This document shows, piece by piece, positions 9,537-18,414 of a DNA stretch of 64,000 bases (positions are counted from its first letter, which is position 1; each line of letters opens with the position of its first letter). The notes beneath the pieces were generated by a model. The model did not search any database. It saw only the letters and a list, made by a program, of their open reading frames with translations, and was not told the origin of the DNA. Origin of the DNA: Chloroflexota bacterium (lineage in GTDB: Bacteria > Chloroflexota > UBA6077 > FW602-bin22). The stretch is from assembly GCA_004297775.1 (NCBI GenBank), contig SCUE01000012.1, positions 62,001 to 126,000 on the forward strand, given 5' to 3'. A program made the position numbers and the translations under genes.

Positions 9537-10580
9537 GTGATACGACAGAAGCTCGGCGTTGACAGCTATTCCTTGCGATTCCAGGGATGGAGCGCGCACG
9601 AATACCTCACCTACTCGGCCGGCCTGAACCTCGATACGGTCCAGTTCTCCGATCGCGCGAACCTCGCCTCGCTCGAACCCGGGTATCTGGCCGAGTTGAC
9701 CGCTGAGGCGAAGCGTCTCCACATCGAGATCGAACTTGGGATGGGGAGCTTCGACCGATTCGCGGCGTCGTTCAAGATCGAGCGGGGCACGGCCGAGGAG
9801 CAGCTCGGTGTCATGATCGAAGCGGCGGCGCGCGTCGGTTCGCCGGTCGTCCGCTGCTTCCTCGGCGATCAGCGCGATCGGAACGGCGTGACGCCGTTCT
9901 TCGAGCACCTCGCCGAGTGCCGTCGCGTCTTGCATGCCGTCGCCCCCCTCGCCCGCGATCGTGGAGTCAAGATCGCGGTCGAGAATCACGGTGGAGTCGA
10001 CGTGTTGGCGCGCGAACTGCGGACGCTGATTGAGGATGTTGGGTTCGATGTCGTGGGCGCCTGTCTGGACACCGGCAACCCGGCCTATGGTGGTGAGGAT
10101 CCCGAGTTCTGCGTCGAGATCATGGCCGAATACTCGATCACGACGCACTTCCGCGACACGGCGGTGTGGGAAGCCGCCGACGGTGCGATGGCGCAATGGG
10201 TCGGTCTCGGCGAAGGCAACGTCGATCTTCGGGCGTGCTTGGCGACGCTGGCGACGAAAGCGCCCGACTGTCCGATCGACCTCGAGATCATCACCGGCGC
10301 GCCTCCATCGTCGGTGCCGTTCCTGGCCGCCGATGGTCAGTTCTGGCGGGCCAATCCGGATGTTCCGGCGCGAGACTTTGCTCGCTTCGTCAGATTGGCC
10401 CGAAACGGGACGAGTCGAGGAATCGGGCCGCGCCGACAAGTCGTCGCGCCCCGCGCTGGCGATCCTCCAGCCGACCTGTTCGAGGCGCTCCGGGTTCAGC
10501 AACGCGCCGATTTCGAGGCAAGCGTTCGCTATGCGCGCGGCGTGCTCGGCCTCGGGCGCAACGGACGCGCCGAGAGCTAG
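9537..10580 (+). CDS. Sugar phosphate isomerase/epimerase family protein (xylose-isomerase-like TIM barrel)
   Basis: 347 residues from the GTG at 9537, chosen over the in-frame ATG at 9498 because the latter lies inside the divergent gene and the -10 TATACT (9524-9529) is 7 nt before the GTG. The AP-endonuclease-2/xylose-isomerase-like barrel is visible: LGVDSYSLRFQGWS at the start, GMGSFDRF, VENHGGVDVLARELR, GACLDTGNPAYGGEDP (metal-binding Asp) and THFRDTAVWEA (metal-binding His and Asp). Members isomerise or epimerise sugars such as inosose or tagatose. The last 50 residues are a more variable helical tail. Substrate unknown; paired divergently with the enolase-superfamily gene. Confidence 0.85.
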   Translation: MIRQKLGVDSYSLRFQGWSAHEYLTYSAGLNLDTVQFSDRANLASLEPGYLAELTAEAKRLHIEIELGMGSFDRFAASFKIERGTAEEQLGVMIEAAARVGSPVVRCFLGDQRDRNGVTPFFEHLAECRRVLHAVAPLARDRGVKIAVENHGGVDVLARELRTLIEDVGFDVVGACLDTGNPAYGGEDPEFCVEIMAEYSITTHFRDTAVWEAADGAMAQWVGLGEGNVDLRACLATLATKAPDCPIDLEIITGAPPSSVPFLAADGQFWRANPDVPARDFARFVRLARNGTSRGIGPRRQVVAPRAGDPPADLFEALRVQQRADFEASVRYARGVLGLGRNGRAES

Positions 10581-11146
10581 CGCGCGTCGCGCATGAGGTC
10601 GACCGGGGCGCCGAGTGCGCGCAGATCGTCGCGCGAGAACGCTGGCCCGATCGCGCGCGGCGCCCAGACGCCGCCCGTAAAGCGCAGGATCACGAACTCG
10701 GAACGGCTGTCGCCGGCGGTCACCTTCACGACCGCCCATCCGGGCTTGCCGTCGACGGTAAGCCCGCGCAGCGAGTCTTGCGGAACGCCAAGCGAACTCG
10801 CGGCATAGACCCGGGCGGTCGTCACCATCTGAGCGACCTCGCCTGTTCCGGCGAGGGTCGCGCGCCATCCATCGATCGTCAGCCCCGCCCAAATGAAAGC
10901 GGGCACCATCATCACACCGGCCAGAGCCGCCGGCGTCGGCTGTCGAGCCCGGATTGCGCGCGCCGCGACCGTGCCCATCGACAGAAGAAGGGCCGCGCAA
11001 ACCAGCAGTTTCCCGATGACCTGAACGAACCCACAGTTGATCGGCCCGCAGTCGCCGGTCTGCCAACCGAAGTAGCCGGGCGACACGGCGAATACGACAC
11101 CGACCACGAGGATCGCGCCGGCGGATTGGTGAATGCGTCGGGTCAC
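10577..11146 (-). CDS. Small membrane protein, function unknown, coupled to argC
   Basis: 189 residues from the GTG at 11146, overlapping the argC stop by 4 bp (GTGA), so translation is coupled. Three hydrophobic segments (about residues 10-25, 45-62, 73-92) are followed by an extracytoplasmic C-terminal domain of about 90 residues with a predicted beta-rich pattern (KPGWAVVKVTAG, SEFVILRFTGGVWAP). No cysteine pair, catalytic motif or known family recognised. The link with arginine biosynthesis may be only transcriptional. The stop meets that of the plus-strand isomerase gene (4-bp overlap). Confidence 0.7.
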   Translation of the reverse strand: MTRRIHQSAGAILVVGVVFAVSPGYFGWQTGDCGPINCGFVQVIGKLLVCAALLLSMGTVAARAIRARQPTPAALAGVMMVPAFIWAGLTIDGWRATLAGTGEVAQMVTTARVYAASSLGVPQDSLRGLTVDGKPGWAVVKVTAGDSRSEFVILRFTGGVWAPRAIGPAFSRDDLRALGAPVDLMRDAR

Positions 11147-12213
11147 GGGTAGAGCGGAACGCGGTCCAGGCCGCGCGCTTCGTCGATGCCGAGCATCAGG
11201 TTGATGTTCTGGAGCGCCATGCTCGCCTGACCCTTCATGAGATTGTCGATCGACGACGCGACGACTAGCCGCCCGTTCTCCTCGTCAACGAACAAGGAGA
11301 TGTCGCACAGGTTGCTGCCGTGAACCGCCTTCGGACCGGGCGCGCTGCCGAGTGGCAACACGCGGATAAAGTGCTCGCCGCCGTAGGTGCTCAGATAGGC
11401 GTCGCGCGCCTGCGCGGCGGTCAGCGACCCGGTCAGTGTCGCGTAGCAGGTGCATTCGATCCCGCGCGAGATCGGCACGAGGTGCGGAACGAACGTCAGT
11501 CCGACATCCTTGCCCGAGAATCTCGATAGGTGAACCGCTGCCTCGACGCCGTGCTGATGCGCGGCGACGCGGTACGGCGTGACGTTCTCGACCCGCTCCG
11601 GAAAGTGGAACGTCGGACTCGGCTTCTTGCCCGCGCCGGAGATGCCGGTCTTGCCGTCGACGACGATCGAACGCGGCTCGACGAGTTCGGCCTTGAGGGC
11701 CGGCGCGAGCGCCAACTCCATCGCGACCGAGAAGCAGCCCGGATTGCCGACCAACGACGCTCCGCGAACCTCGTCGCGAAATAGCTCTGGGATGCCATAT
11801 CCGGAACGCGCCAGAAGCTCCGGGCACCCGTGTGGCCTCCCAGCGACCGATGGCTGGCGGGCGGCGTAGCGCCCGTAGGCGTCGAGTTCTCGAAAGCGAA
11901 AGTCGCCCGAGTAGTCGATGACCTTGACCCCGGCGACGAGGAGACGCGGCGCGTACTGCATCGCGACGCGATCCGGGGTCGAAAAGATAACGATGTCGGC
12001 GTCCTGCCCGACCCGATCATCCGAGGCTTCTTCGACGATGCGATCACAGAAGCCGCGCAGATGCGGGAAGAACTCGCTCAGCGGCTTGCCGACATCGGTC
12101 TTCGCCAGAAGTGCCGAGATCTCGATGTCGGGGTGGCGGAGTAGCTGCTCGGTCATCCCCAGGCCGCCATAGCCCGTGGCGCCGACGATCTGCGCGCGGA
12201 ACGTCTTGCTCAT
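11143..12213 (-). CDS. argC: N-acetyl-gamma-glutamyl-phosphate reductase
   Basis: 356 residues from the ATG at 12213 (MSKTFRAQIVGATGYGG), selected because GATAAT on the minus strand (12221-12226) ends 7 nt before it. It reduces N-acetyl-glutamyl phosphate to the semialdehyde with NADPH, step three of arginine biosynthesis. Evidence: Rossmann motif VGATGYGGLGM, catalytic cysteine in LVGNPGCFSVA, and HQHGVEAA and VPHLVPISRGI from the substrate domain. A LysW-dependent paralogue (LysY) acting in lysine synthesis is an alternative that sequence alone does not exclude. No argJ, argB or argD lies next to it, so the pathway genes are dispersed. Confidence 0.92.
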   Translation of the reverse strand: MSKTFRAQIVGATGYGGLGMTEQLLRHPDIEISALLAKTDVGKPLSEFFPHLRGFCDRIVEEASDDRVGQDADIVIFSTPDRVAMQYAPRLLVAGVKVIDYSGDFRFRELDAYGRYAARQPSVAGRPHGCPELLARSGYGIPELFRDEVRGASLVGNPGCFSVAMELALAPALKAELVEPRSIVVDGKTGISGAGKKPSPTFHFPERVENVTPYRVAAHQHGVEAAVHLSRFSGKDVGLTFVPHLVPISRGIECTCYATLTGSLTAAQARDAYLSTYGGEHFIRVLPLGSAPGPKAVHGSNLCDISLFVDEENGRLVVASSIDNLMKGQASMALQNINLMLGIDEARGLDRVPLYP

Positions 12214-12259
12214 CGATCCGATTATCGTCATGGCCGTAGCCCATTGCTATGCTGGCAGC

Positions 12260-13003
12260 GTGGCCGACTGCCTCCTGTACCTCGTCGGCGCCGCCAGCGA
12301 GTACGGCGACGGCGCCCGCATCCTGGCTGGATTGACGCGCTACCTCATTGCCGAAACCGGGATTGAGGACGCGATCGAATGCAGCTACCGATCGGATCCG
12401 GACGGGTGCCCGACGCGGTATGAACGCGTCGATACATCGGCCGCGCTTGACGTGTCAGTTGGCCACGCCGCCGCGATTCTCGGCTACCACCGTCGCCGAC
12501 TGGGCGTGTCGGGGCGGCTTCATCTGCTCGGATGGAGCCTGGGCGGGGTCATCCTGTTCGAGGCCGCCACGCGCCTCGTGGCGATGGATCGCGCCTGGCA
12601 CGGCAGTTTTGGCGCGATTGTGACGCTCGGCAGTCCCCTCAACGGCTGCGACGCCGATGGCGTCGAGGAGATCGGCGCGGTCGCGGCCGGAGATGCCGGA
12701 CGGGAGTTGATTCGTCGCGCGGCCGATCCGGGTCATCGCGCCCGAGTCGCCGACGCGGCCAAGACCCTGACGGCTTCGGGCGCCCGTGTCGTGACGTTGG
12801 GCGCAGCCGAGGACGTGGTCGTGACGCCAGAAGACTCGATCGTCGCCCGGTCGGCCGAGGAACGCGCCCGGTGGACGTTTCGGTCTCGGCCTCGCCTGGG
12901 GTCGGACTTGATGGAACAGCACCTCGGCCACGGCGCGATCCTGCACGATCCCGCCGCATGGAGGATCGTGCGGGCGGTGATTCGTGGGGAGCCGACGCCG
13001 TAG
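12260..13003 (+). CDS. Alpha/beta hydrolase-fold (lipase-like) protein
   Basis: 247 residues from the GTG at 12260; the -10 box TATGCT (12248-12253) ends 6 nt before this codon, so upstream in-frame codons are non-coding. The nucleophile elbow is LLGWSLGGVILFE (Gly-Trp-Ser-Leu-Gly), the acid is probably in GAAEDVVVTPEDS, and the His is in LGHGAILHDP. An early VTLGSPLNG strand is typical of triacylglycerol-lipase/PGAP1-like hydrolases that act on esters. No signal peptide, so probably cytoplasmic. Divergent from argC. Confidence 0.75.
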   Translation: MADCLLYLVGAASEYGDGARILAGLTRYLIAETGIEDAIECSYRSDPDGCPTRYERVDTSAALDVSVGHAAAILGYHRRRLGVSGRLHLLGWSLGGVILFEAATRLVAMDRAWHGSFGAIVTLGSPLNGCDADGVEEIGAVAAGDAGRELIRRAADPGHRARVADAAKTLTASGARVVTLGAAEDVVVTPEDSIVARSAEERARWTFRSRPRLGSDLMEQHLGHGAILHDPAAWRIVRAVIRGEPTP

Positions 13004-13045
13004 TCGAAAAGCGCCCCTCGGTCTCGGATAGACTCGGGCCTCGCC

Positions 13046-14299
13046 ATGAAACGCTTCACGCGACCGCTGCTCGCCGTCATCGCTCTGGGACTCGTGTTCA
13101 CCCAACCGATGTCGGCGGCTGACGCAATCGAACGAGATGTCGCGGGCGGGCGCTGGTACTCGCAGACGGCCCGGCCGGGCGAACTCGGATTCGCGCTGCG
13201 GGACGACGAGACGGCTCGATTCTGGAGTGAGTTCCAGCGACTGGGCGGCGTACCGGTGCTTGGTTATCCGATCTCCGAGCGTTTCGAGTTGGACGGCTTC
13301 GTCGTCCAGGCGACGCAGCGTGTCATCTTGCAGTGGCATCCCGACCGCGGCGAGGCCATGGCGGTCAACGTGCTCGATCGGCTGCACGATTCTGGAAGCG
13401 ATGACTGGCTGCGAACCGTTCGCCAGACCCCGCCGCCGGATCGCTTCACCGAGGGCGGCAAGTCCTGGTCGGCGATCGTGCGAGAAAGACAGTCCATTCT
13501 GGACGATCACCCCACCATCCGGGCGATGTATTTCGCGGGACCGGGCGATCCGCTGGCGATGCACGGGTTGCCGACGTCGCGAGCGGTCGACGTTGGAAAC
13601 CACGTCGCGCTCCGAACGCAGCGTGCCGTCTTCCAACTCTGGAAAGAGGATGTGCCGTGGGCCAAGGCCGGTGAGGTCACTCTGGCGCTTGGCGGCTCGA
13701 TCGCGCTCGAAGCGGGTTTGATCCCGCGGACGGTGACGCGTGGCGGACCGGCCGACGTCGCGCCCGTCCCGCCTGGACCGGTCGTGGCGTGGCCGATCGC
13801 GATAGATCCGGGCGAACTGAACCTGACGGGGGGCGACCTTGGTCTCGGCGCGCGACTGATCGACGACCGCGCCATCGGCGCGACGCCAGGAACGCGACTG
13901 TCACGGAACGGATTTGCGGCCGGTCACCGGCGTGGCTATGTCGTCGAGGTCGCCGGCGGGACGCGAACTCGCGACACAATCGTGATGGGGCAGATCGACC
14001 TGTTCCGCGACATCGAGGGAACTCGCGCGTTCTGGGAGGCCGACGCGTTGCGACAGTGGATCGCCGATGAACCGGCCGCGCGTGCGGATCGAGTGACAAT
14101 CGCGCAAATCGGCGACGAATCGGTCGGGTTTCGGATCGTGTCCGGCGACATCGCCGCGCGCGGCTACCTGGTGATGGCGCGTCGCGCCAACGCGATCGTG
14201 GCCGTCTCAATGCTGAGCCAGGAGGCGTGGCCGACCCTGGGAGAGACCGCGCGGCTTGCCTCGATCCTCGAACGAAGGGTTCGAGGCGCGGCACGCTAG
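13046..14299 (+). CDS. Secreted protein with tandem LGFP-like repeats
   Basis: 417 residues with an N-terminal signal peptide (MKRFTRPLLAVIALGLVF... cleavage near SAADA). Residues about 45-235 hold two related repeats: VLGYPISERFELDGFVVQATQ then HGLPTSRAVDVGNHVALRTQ, each with a Gly-x-Pro turn, an aromatic/Gln-rich strand and a QxV-Q-W end. The same pair forms the C-terminus of the GH99-like enzyme at 2818. Residues about 250-417 form a further beta-rich domain with a DIEGTRAFWEADALRQW segment, unknown. A TAGACT -10 (13029-13034) lies 11 nt before the ATG, leaving about 4-5 nt of leader. Likely a surface or cell-wall associated protein; no enzymatic motif seen. Confidence 0.75.
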   Translation: MKRFTRPLLAVIALGLVFTQPMSAADAIERDVAGGRWYSQTARPGELGFALRDDETARFWSEFQRLGGVPVLGYPISERFELDGFVVQATQRVILQWHPDRGEAMAVNVLDRLHDSGSDDWLRTVRQTPPPDRFTEGGKSWSAIVRERQSILDDHPTIRAMYFAGPGDPLAMHGLPTSRAVDVGNHVALRTQRAVFQLWKEDVPWAKAGEVTLALGGSIALEAGLIPRTVTRGGPADVAPVPPGPVVAWPIAIDPGELNLTGGDLGLGARLIDDRAIGATPGTRLSRNGFAAGHRRGYVVEVAGGTRTRDTIVMGQIDLFRDIEGTRAFWEADALRQWIADEPAARADRVTIAQIGDESVGFRIVSGDIAARGYLVMARRANAIVAVSMLSQEAWPTLGETARLASILERRVRGAAR

Positions 14300-14448
14300 C
14301 TCGATGCTCGTGCCGTCCGCGTTCTATTAGTCGCACATCGCGAAATGAACGATCGTTGATGATCCGCTCCTCGCCGAATCGCTGCCGGCGATTGACATCG
14401 CGGAGGTGAGTCTGTACCGCTCGCGCTGGTCGTCGCCCCTCCTGGTAT

Positions 14449-14477
14449 TTGACACGACGCGAGGTAGCTCATACCTT
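14449..14477 (+). promoter_or_regulatory. Strong sigma-70-type promoter of the ABC uptake operon
   Basis: TTGACA (14449-14454), a 17-bp spacer, then TACCTT (14472-14477). The predicted start is near 14484, giving a leader of about 75 nt before the ATG at 14559 with the ribosome site GGAGGA at 14544-14549. This contrasts with the leaderless genes around it and fits a highly expressed binding-protein operon. Confidence 0.75.
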
Positions 14478-14558
14478 ACGCGGCACATGCCGGCACGCCA
14501 ATGTGGGCGCGGTGATGGTCCATGGCAGATTATGCGACATAACGGAGGAATTTTCAGG

Positions 14559-16469
14559 ATGGCAATCAAGCGAGTAGGGCGCAGAGGCGTACTGGCAGGA
14601 GGTCTCGCGCTGAGCGCGACCGCGCTGTTGGCTGCGTGCGCTGCCCCAGCCCCAACCGCGACGCCCGTATCGGCCAAGCCAGCCGAGGCGCCGAAGCCGG
14701 CCGCGCCGATCGTGGCCGCGCCAGCTGCAGCGCCGACCAGGCCCGCCGAGGCGCCGAAGCCGGAGCCGACGAAGCCCGTGGCCGCGCCCGCGCCAACCAA
14801 GCCCGCCGCGGTGGCCAAGCCAGCCGCGACTGGTCGTGGCTCCGCCGGGACCCTCAAGGTTCTGTACTGGCAGGGACCGACGATCCTGAACCCGGCTCTC
14901 TCGGTCGGGACGAAGGATGTTCACGCGTCCCGCCTGGTCTGCGAGCCGCTCATGACCTTCGACGCCGCCGGGAATTTCGTCCCGGTTCTGGCCGCGGAAG
15001 TGCCGAGCAAGTCGAACGGCGGCCTGTCCGAAGACGGGAAGAGCGTCACGTACAAGTTGAAGAAGGACATCAAGTGGGCCGACGGCAAGCCGTTCACGGC
15101 CGATGATGTCGTGTTCACCTACAAGTTCATCATCGACAAGGAAACGGCTTCGACCCAGGTCGGAGGCTACACCGAACTGGACAAGGTCGAGGCGGTCGAT
15201 CCATTGACGGTCAAGCTGACCTTCAAGGCCCCGGCGCCGGGCTGGTTCGTGCCGTTCGTCGGAGAGGGCGGACAGATCATTCCGAAGCACGCCCTCGAGC
15301 AGTACATGGGCGCCAAGTCTCGCGAGGCACCATTCAACCTGAAGTCTTTCGGCACTGGTCCGTTCATGGTCGACTCGTTCAAGCCGGGCGACTCAGTCAT
15401 CTACGTGGCGAATCCGAACTACCGCGATCCGGCCAAGCCGGCGTTCGGTCGGGTCGAAATGAAGGGCGGCGGTGACGCAGTTTCGGCCGCGCGCGCGGTC
15501 TTCCAGACCGCGGAGTACGACTTCGCGTGGAACCTACAGGTCGAGTGGGCGGTGCTCGACGAGTTGATCAAGACTGGCGGCAAGGGAACTCTCCTAACGC
15601 TGCCCGGGATTGGCGTCGAGGCGATTCACTTCAACATGACAGATCCGAACAAGGAAGTCGATGGCGAGAAGTCGTCGCTCAAGTCGAAGCACCCTTTCCT
15701 GACCGACAAGAAGGTGCGCGAGGCATTGTCGCTCGCAATCGATCGTGACACGATGGCGAAGCAGTTGTACGGTGAGACCGGCGTGGCGACGCCGAACGTA
15801 TTGACGACGCCGCCGAAGGTCAATTCCAAGGCGACGAAGTACACGCTCGATCTGGCAGCGGCGAATAAAATCCTCGATGACGCCGGCTACAAGAAGGGTG
15901 CCGACGGCATCCGCGTGACGCCGGACGGCGTGAAGATGAAGGTCGTTTTCGCTACCTCGATCAACAGCCTTCGTCAGAAGGAGCAGGCGTTGATCAAGGA
16001 CGGCTGGCAGAAGATCGGCGTCGAGACCGAGCTGAAGGCGATCGACGCCGGCGTCTTCTTCGCCAGCGATCCCGGCAAGCCTGATACGATCGGCCAGTTC
16101 CCGTGGGACGCGCAGATGTTCACGTCGACCTTCGGATCGCCGTCTCCGGAGGGCTACATGAAGAGTTGGTATTCGGGCGATGTTGCGCGCGACATCGCAC
16201 AGAAGGCGAACAAGTGGTCCGGAGATAATCGGCAGCGGTGGATCAGCGCCGACTTCAACAAGGCGTTCGACGCGGCGATCAAGGAGCTTGATCCCGAGAA
16301 GAGTGCTGCCCTGTGGGCGAAGGCGAATGACGTCGTCGTGAACGAGTTCGTCAGCATTCCGCTGATCGACCGAAAGCGGGTCGACGCTTATTCGAAGCGG
16401 ATCAAGGGGCCGATGCTCGTGCCGTTCGATTCCGATCCCTGGAACATGGGCGACTGGACCGTCGCGTAG
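14559..16469 (+). CDS. ABC transporter substrate-binding lipoprotein, family 5 (peptide/nickel type)
   Basis: 636 residues from the ATG at 14559, chosen for GGAGGA 9 nt upstream. The N-terminus has a twin-arginine element (KRVGRRGVLAGG), a hydrophobic core and the lipobox LLAAC, so the protein is probably a Tat-exported lipoprotein. A 65-residue Ala/Pro/Lys-rich linker follows, then the SBP family 5 domain: GTLKVLYWQGP, the family signature near KYKLKKDIKWADGKPFTADDVVFT, TGPFMVDSFKPGD, KKVREALSLAIDRD. It captures oligopeptides or similar solutes outside the membrane and delivers them to the two permeases downstream. A hairpin separates it from the first permease. Confidence 0.93.
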   Translation: MAIKRVGRRGVLAGGLALSATALLAACAAPAPTATPVSAKPAEAPKPAAPIVAAPAAAPTRPAEAPKPEPTKPVAAPAPTKPAAVAKPAATGRGSAGTLKVLYWQGPTILNPALSVGTKDVHASRLVCEPLMTFDAAGNFVPVLAAEVPSKSNGGLSEDGKSVTYKLKKDIKWADGKPFTADDVVFTYKFIIDKETASTQVGGYTELDKVEAVDPLTVKLTFKAPAPGWFVPFVGEGGQIIPKHALEQYMGAKSREAPFNLKSFGTGPFMVDSFKPGDSVIYVANPNYRDPAKPAFGRVEMKGGGDAVSAARAVFQTAEYDFAWNLQVEWAVLDELIKTGGKGTLLTLPGIGVEAIHFNMTDPNKEVDGEKSSLKSKHPFLTDKKVREALSLAIDRDTMAKQLYGETGVATPNVLTTPPKVNSKATKYTLDLAAANKILDDAGYKKGADGIRVTPDGVKMKVVFATSINSLRQKEQALIKDGWQKIGVETELKAIDAGVFFASDPGKPDTIGQFPWDAQMFTSTFGSPSPEGYMKSWYSGDVARDIAQKANKWSGDNRQRWISADFNKAFDAAIKELDPEKSAALWAKANDVVVNEFVSIPLIDRKRVDAYSKRIKGPMLVPFDSDPWNMGDWTVA

Positions 16470-16480
16470 CGTGAGGTAAG

Positions 16481-16506
16481 GCGTGGCAGCGTTCGCGCTG
16501 TCACGC
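16481..16506 (+). promoter_or_regulatory. Intercistronic stem-loop between binding protein and permease genes
   Basis: An 11-bp stem (GCGTGGCAGCG / CGCTGTCACGC, one G-U pair in RNA) closes a TTCG tetraloop. No T run follows, so it is more likely an mRNA-stabilising or attenuating element than a full terminator. It would keep the binding protein more abundant than the permeases. Confidence 0.65.
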
Positions 16507-16522
16507 TAACTCGCCTCCCGAC

Positions 16523-17467
16523 ATGGCGACGTACATCACGCGTCGGCTGCTGATCGCAATCCCGACACTACTTCTCATCAGCCTTGTGGTGTTCTCGATC
16601 CTGGCCCTCGCGCCGGGCGATCCGCTCGCCCAGTTCGCGGCTAATCCCGACGTTCCGGCGGAGGTTCGCGAGAACGTTCGGCGGCAGTTCGGTCTCGATC
16701 AGCCGATGCACATTCGGTATGTGAAGTGGGCCGTTGCGATGACCCAGGGCGATTGGGGCTATTCATTCGCCAGTCGCATCAGCGTCCTGACACTGATTCT
16801 TCAACGGTTTCCGACAACTTTGCTTGTCATCGGGACCTCATATGTCTTGGCGGTCATCATCGCGATTCCGCTCGGTGTCGCAACCGCGACGCGGCAGTAT
16901 TCGCTGTTCGACCAGATCGTCACCACTCTGAGTTTCATCGGATTTTCGCTGCCGACCTTCTTCACCGGTTTGATCCTGATCCTCGTGTTCAGCGTCCGGC
17001 TCGGCTGGCTGCCGTTCGTCTATGACGGCAACACGACCGACCCGATCATTCAGATCAAGCAGATGATCATGCCGGTCCTGGTCTTAGCAACGTTTCAGGC
17101 CGCGACGTTGTCGCGATTCGTGCGCGCCTCGATGCTCGACAATCTTGGGCAGGACTATGCCCGGACCGCGCGTGCCAAGGGATTGGCCGAGCGCATCGTC
17201 GTGACGCGCCATGTTCTTCGCAACGCGCTCTTTCCAGTCGTCACGCTCATCGCGTTGCAGTTGCCGAACGTGTTCACCGGCGCGGTGGTCACCGAGCAAA
17301 TCTTCCGCGTACCGGGTATGGGTGCGCTGTTGATCAAGTCGATTCAGGATGGCGACACTCCGGTCGTGATGGGCATCGTCATCCTCTTTTCCGTGCTCGT
17401 CGTTGCGATGACGCTGGTCGCGGACGTCCTGTACGGCTGGCTCGACCCGCGGGTGAAGTACTCTTGA
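16523..17467 (+). CDS. ABC transporter permease, DppB/OppB type
   Basis: 314 residues with six membrane segments, starting with the typical TRRLLIAIPTLLLISLVVF and the large first periplasmic loop (ALAPGDPLAQF, VRRQFGLDQPMHIRYVKW). The EAA loop near residue 225 reads YARTARAKGLAERIVVTRHVLRNAL, which contacts the ATPase subunit. Forms one half of the transmembrane channel for the solute bound by the upstream lipoprotein. Its stop overlaps the ATG of the next permease (TGATG), so the two are translated together. Confidence 0.95.
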   Translation: MATYITRRLLIAIPTLLLISLVVFSILALAPGDPLAQFAANPDVPAEVRENVRRQFGLDQPMHIRYVKWAVAMTQGDWGYSFASRISVLTLILQRFPTTLLVIGTSYVLAVIIAIPLGVATATRQYSLFDQIVTTLSFIGFSLPTFFTGLILILVFSVRLGWLPFVYDGNTTDPIIQIKQMIMPVLVLATFQAATLSRFVRASMLDNLGQDYARTARAKGLAERIVVTRHVLRNALFPVVTLIALQLPNVFTGAVVTEQIFRVPGMGALLIKSIQDGDTPVVMGIVILFSVLVVAMTLVADVLYGWLDPRVKYS

Positions 17468-18408
17468 TGGCCCGTCACGCCGCGGTCGTGCTCCCGCGAG
17501 TGTCGCCCGAGGAGATCGATCTCGACGCGGCTGAGCGGAGTCTCTGGCAAGACTCGTGGCGTCGTTTTCGCCGTCACCGCCTCGCGCGAACCGGCCTCGT
17601 CATCTATGTGTTGGTCGCGACGCTCACCTTCATTGGACCTTTCCTCTGGCGCCTGCCAATCGACAACATCGACTTCATGGCCGCGAATGGTGGCATGACG
17701 TCCGCGCATCCGATGGGAACCGATGATCTCGGTCGGGATACGTTGGCGCGCATCCTCTGGGGCGGTCGGGTGTCGATCGCGGTGGGCATCGCCGCAATGC
17801 TCGTGTCCATCTCGACCGGTACACTGATCGGTGCGCTGGCTGGATTCTTTGGCGGCCGGGTCGACGTTCTGCTGTCGCGCGTGATCGAGGTCTTCCTGGC
17901 GATACCGCAGTTACCCCTACTGCTAGTCGTGACCTACTTGTTCCGGCCCGTCTTCACGAATGCGCTCGGATCCGAGTTCGGCGTATTCGTCATGATCGTC
18001 TCGGTCATCGGCGGCCTGACGTGGATGCCGACCGCGCGCCTCGTGCGCGCGGGTTTCCTCTCGCTACGCGAACGGGAGTTCGTCGAGGCATGTCGCGTTC
18101 TCGGCGTCGGCTCCACGCGAATCATCTTTCGCCATATCCTGCCGAACACGCTCAGCCCGATTATCGTGTCGGCGACGCTGGCGGTCGGGTCGGCGATGAT
18201 CGCCGAGGCGACCCTCTCGTTTCTCGGTCTCGGCTTCCCGCCCGATTTCCCGACCTGGGGTCGGCTGCTGAACGACGCGCAGAACTACATGACTCTGAAT
18301 CCGCTGATGGCGCTCTTCCCAGGTGTGATGATCTTCATGAGCGTCCTGTCGATCAACTTCGTCGGCGATGGCTTGCGCGACGCGCTCGATCCTCGCCGCG
18401 CTTCCTGA
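17467..18408 (+). CDS. ABC transporter permease, DppC/OppC type
   Basis: 313 residues from the ATG at 17467, which overlaps the stop of the first permease; a TTG one codon upstream is an unlikely alternative. Family marks: HPMGTDDLGRDTLARILWGGRVSIAVG after the first membrane span, and the EAA loop REREFVEACRVLGVGSTRIIF near residue 215, then FLGLGFPPDFPTWGRLLND. It pairs with the DppB-type permease. No ATP-binding subunit (DppD/DppF) follows; the next gene is on the opposite strand, so the ATPases must be supplied from another locus. Confidence 0.95.
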   Translation: MARHAAVVLPRVSPEEIDLDAAERSLWQDSWRRFRRHRLARTGLVIYVLVATLTFIGPFLWRLPIDNIDFMAANGGMTSAHPMGTDDLGRDTLARILWGGRVSIAVGIAAMLVSISTGTLIGALAGFFGGRVDVLLSRVIEVFLAIPQLPLLLVVTYLFRPVFTNALGSEFGVFVMIVSVIGGLTWMPTARLVRAGFLSLREREFVEACRVLGVGSTRIIFRHILPNTLSPIIVSATLAVGSAMIAEATLSFLGLGFPPDFPTWGRLLNDAQNYMTLNPLMALFPGVMIFMSVLSINFVGDGLRDALDPRRAS

Positions 18409-18414
18409 CCGCGC

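Noticed and set aside
9246-11066. 606-codon minus ORF across the isomerase gene and the end of the enolase gene
   Set aside because: Out of frame with both real genes and low in hydrophobic structure; the plus-strand isomerase-like product and the minus-strand MLE product explain the region.
14392-14420. Second TTGACA-like promoter upstream of the binding protein
   Set aside because: Its -10 (TACCGC) is poor; the promoter at 14449 is far better.
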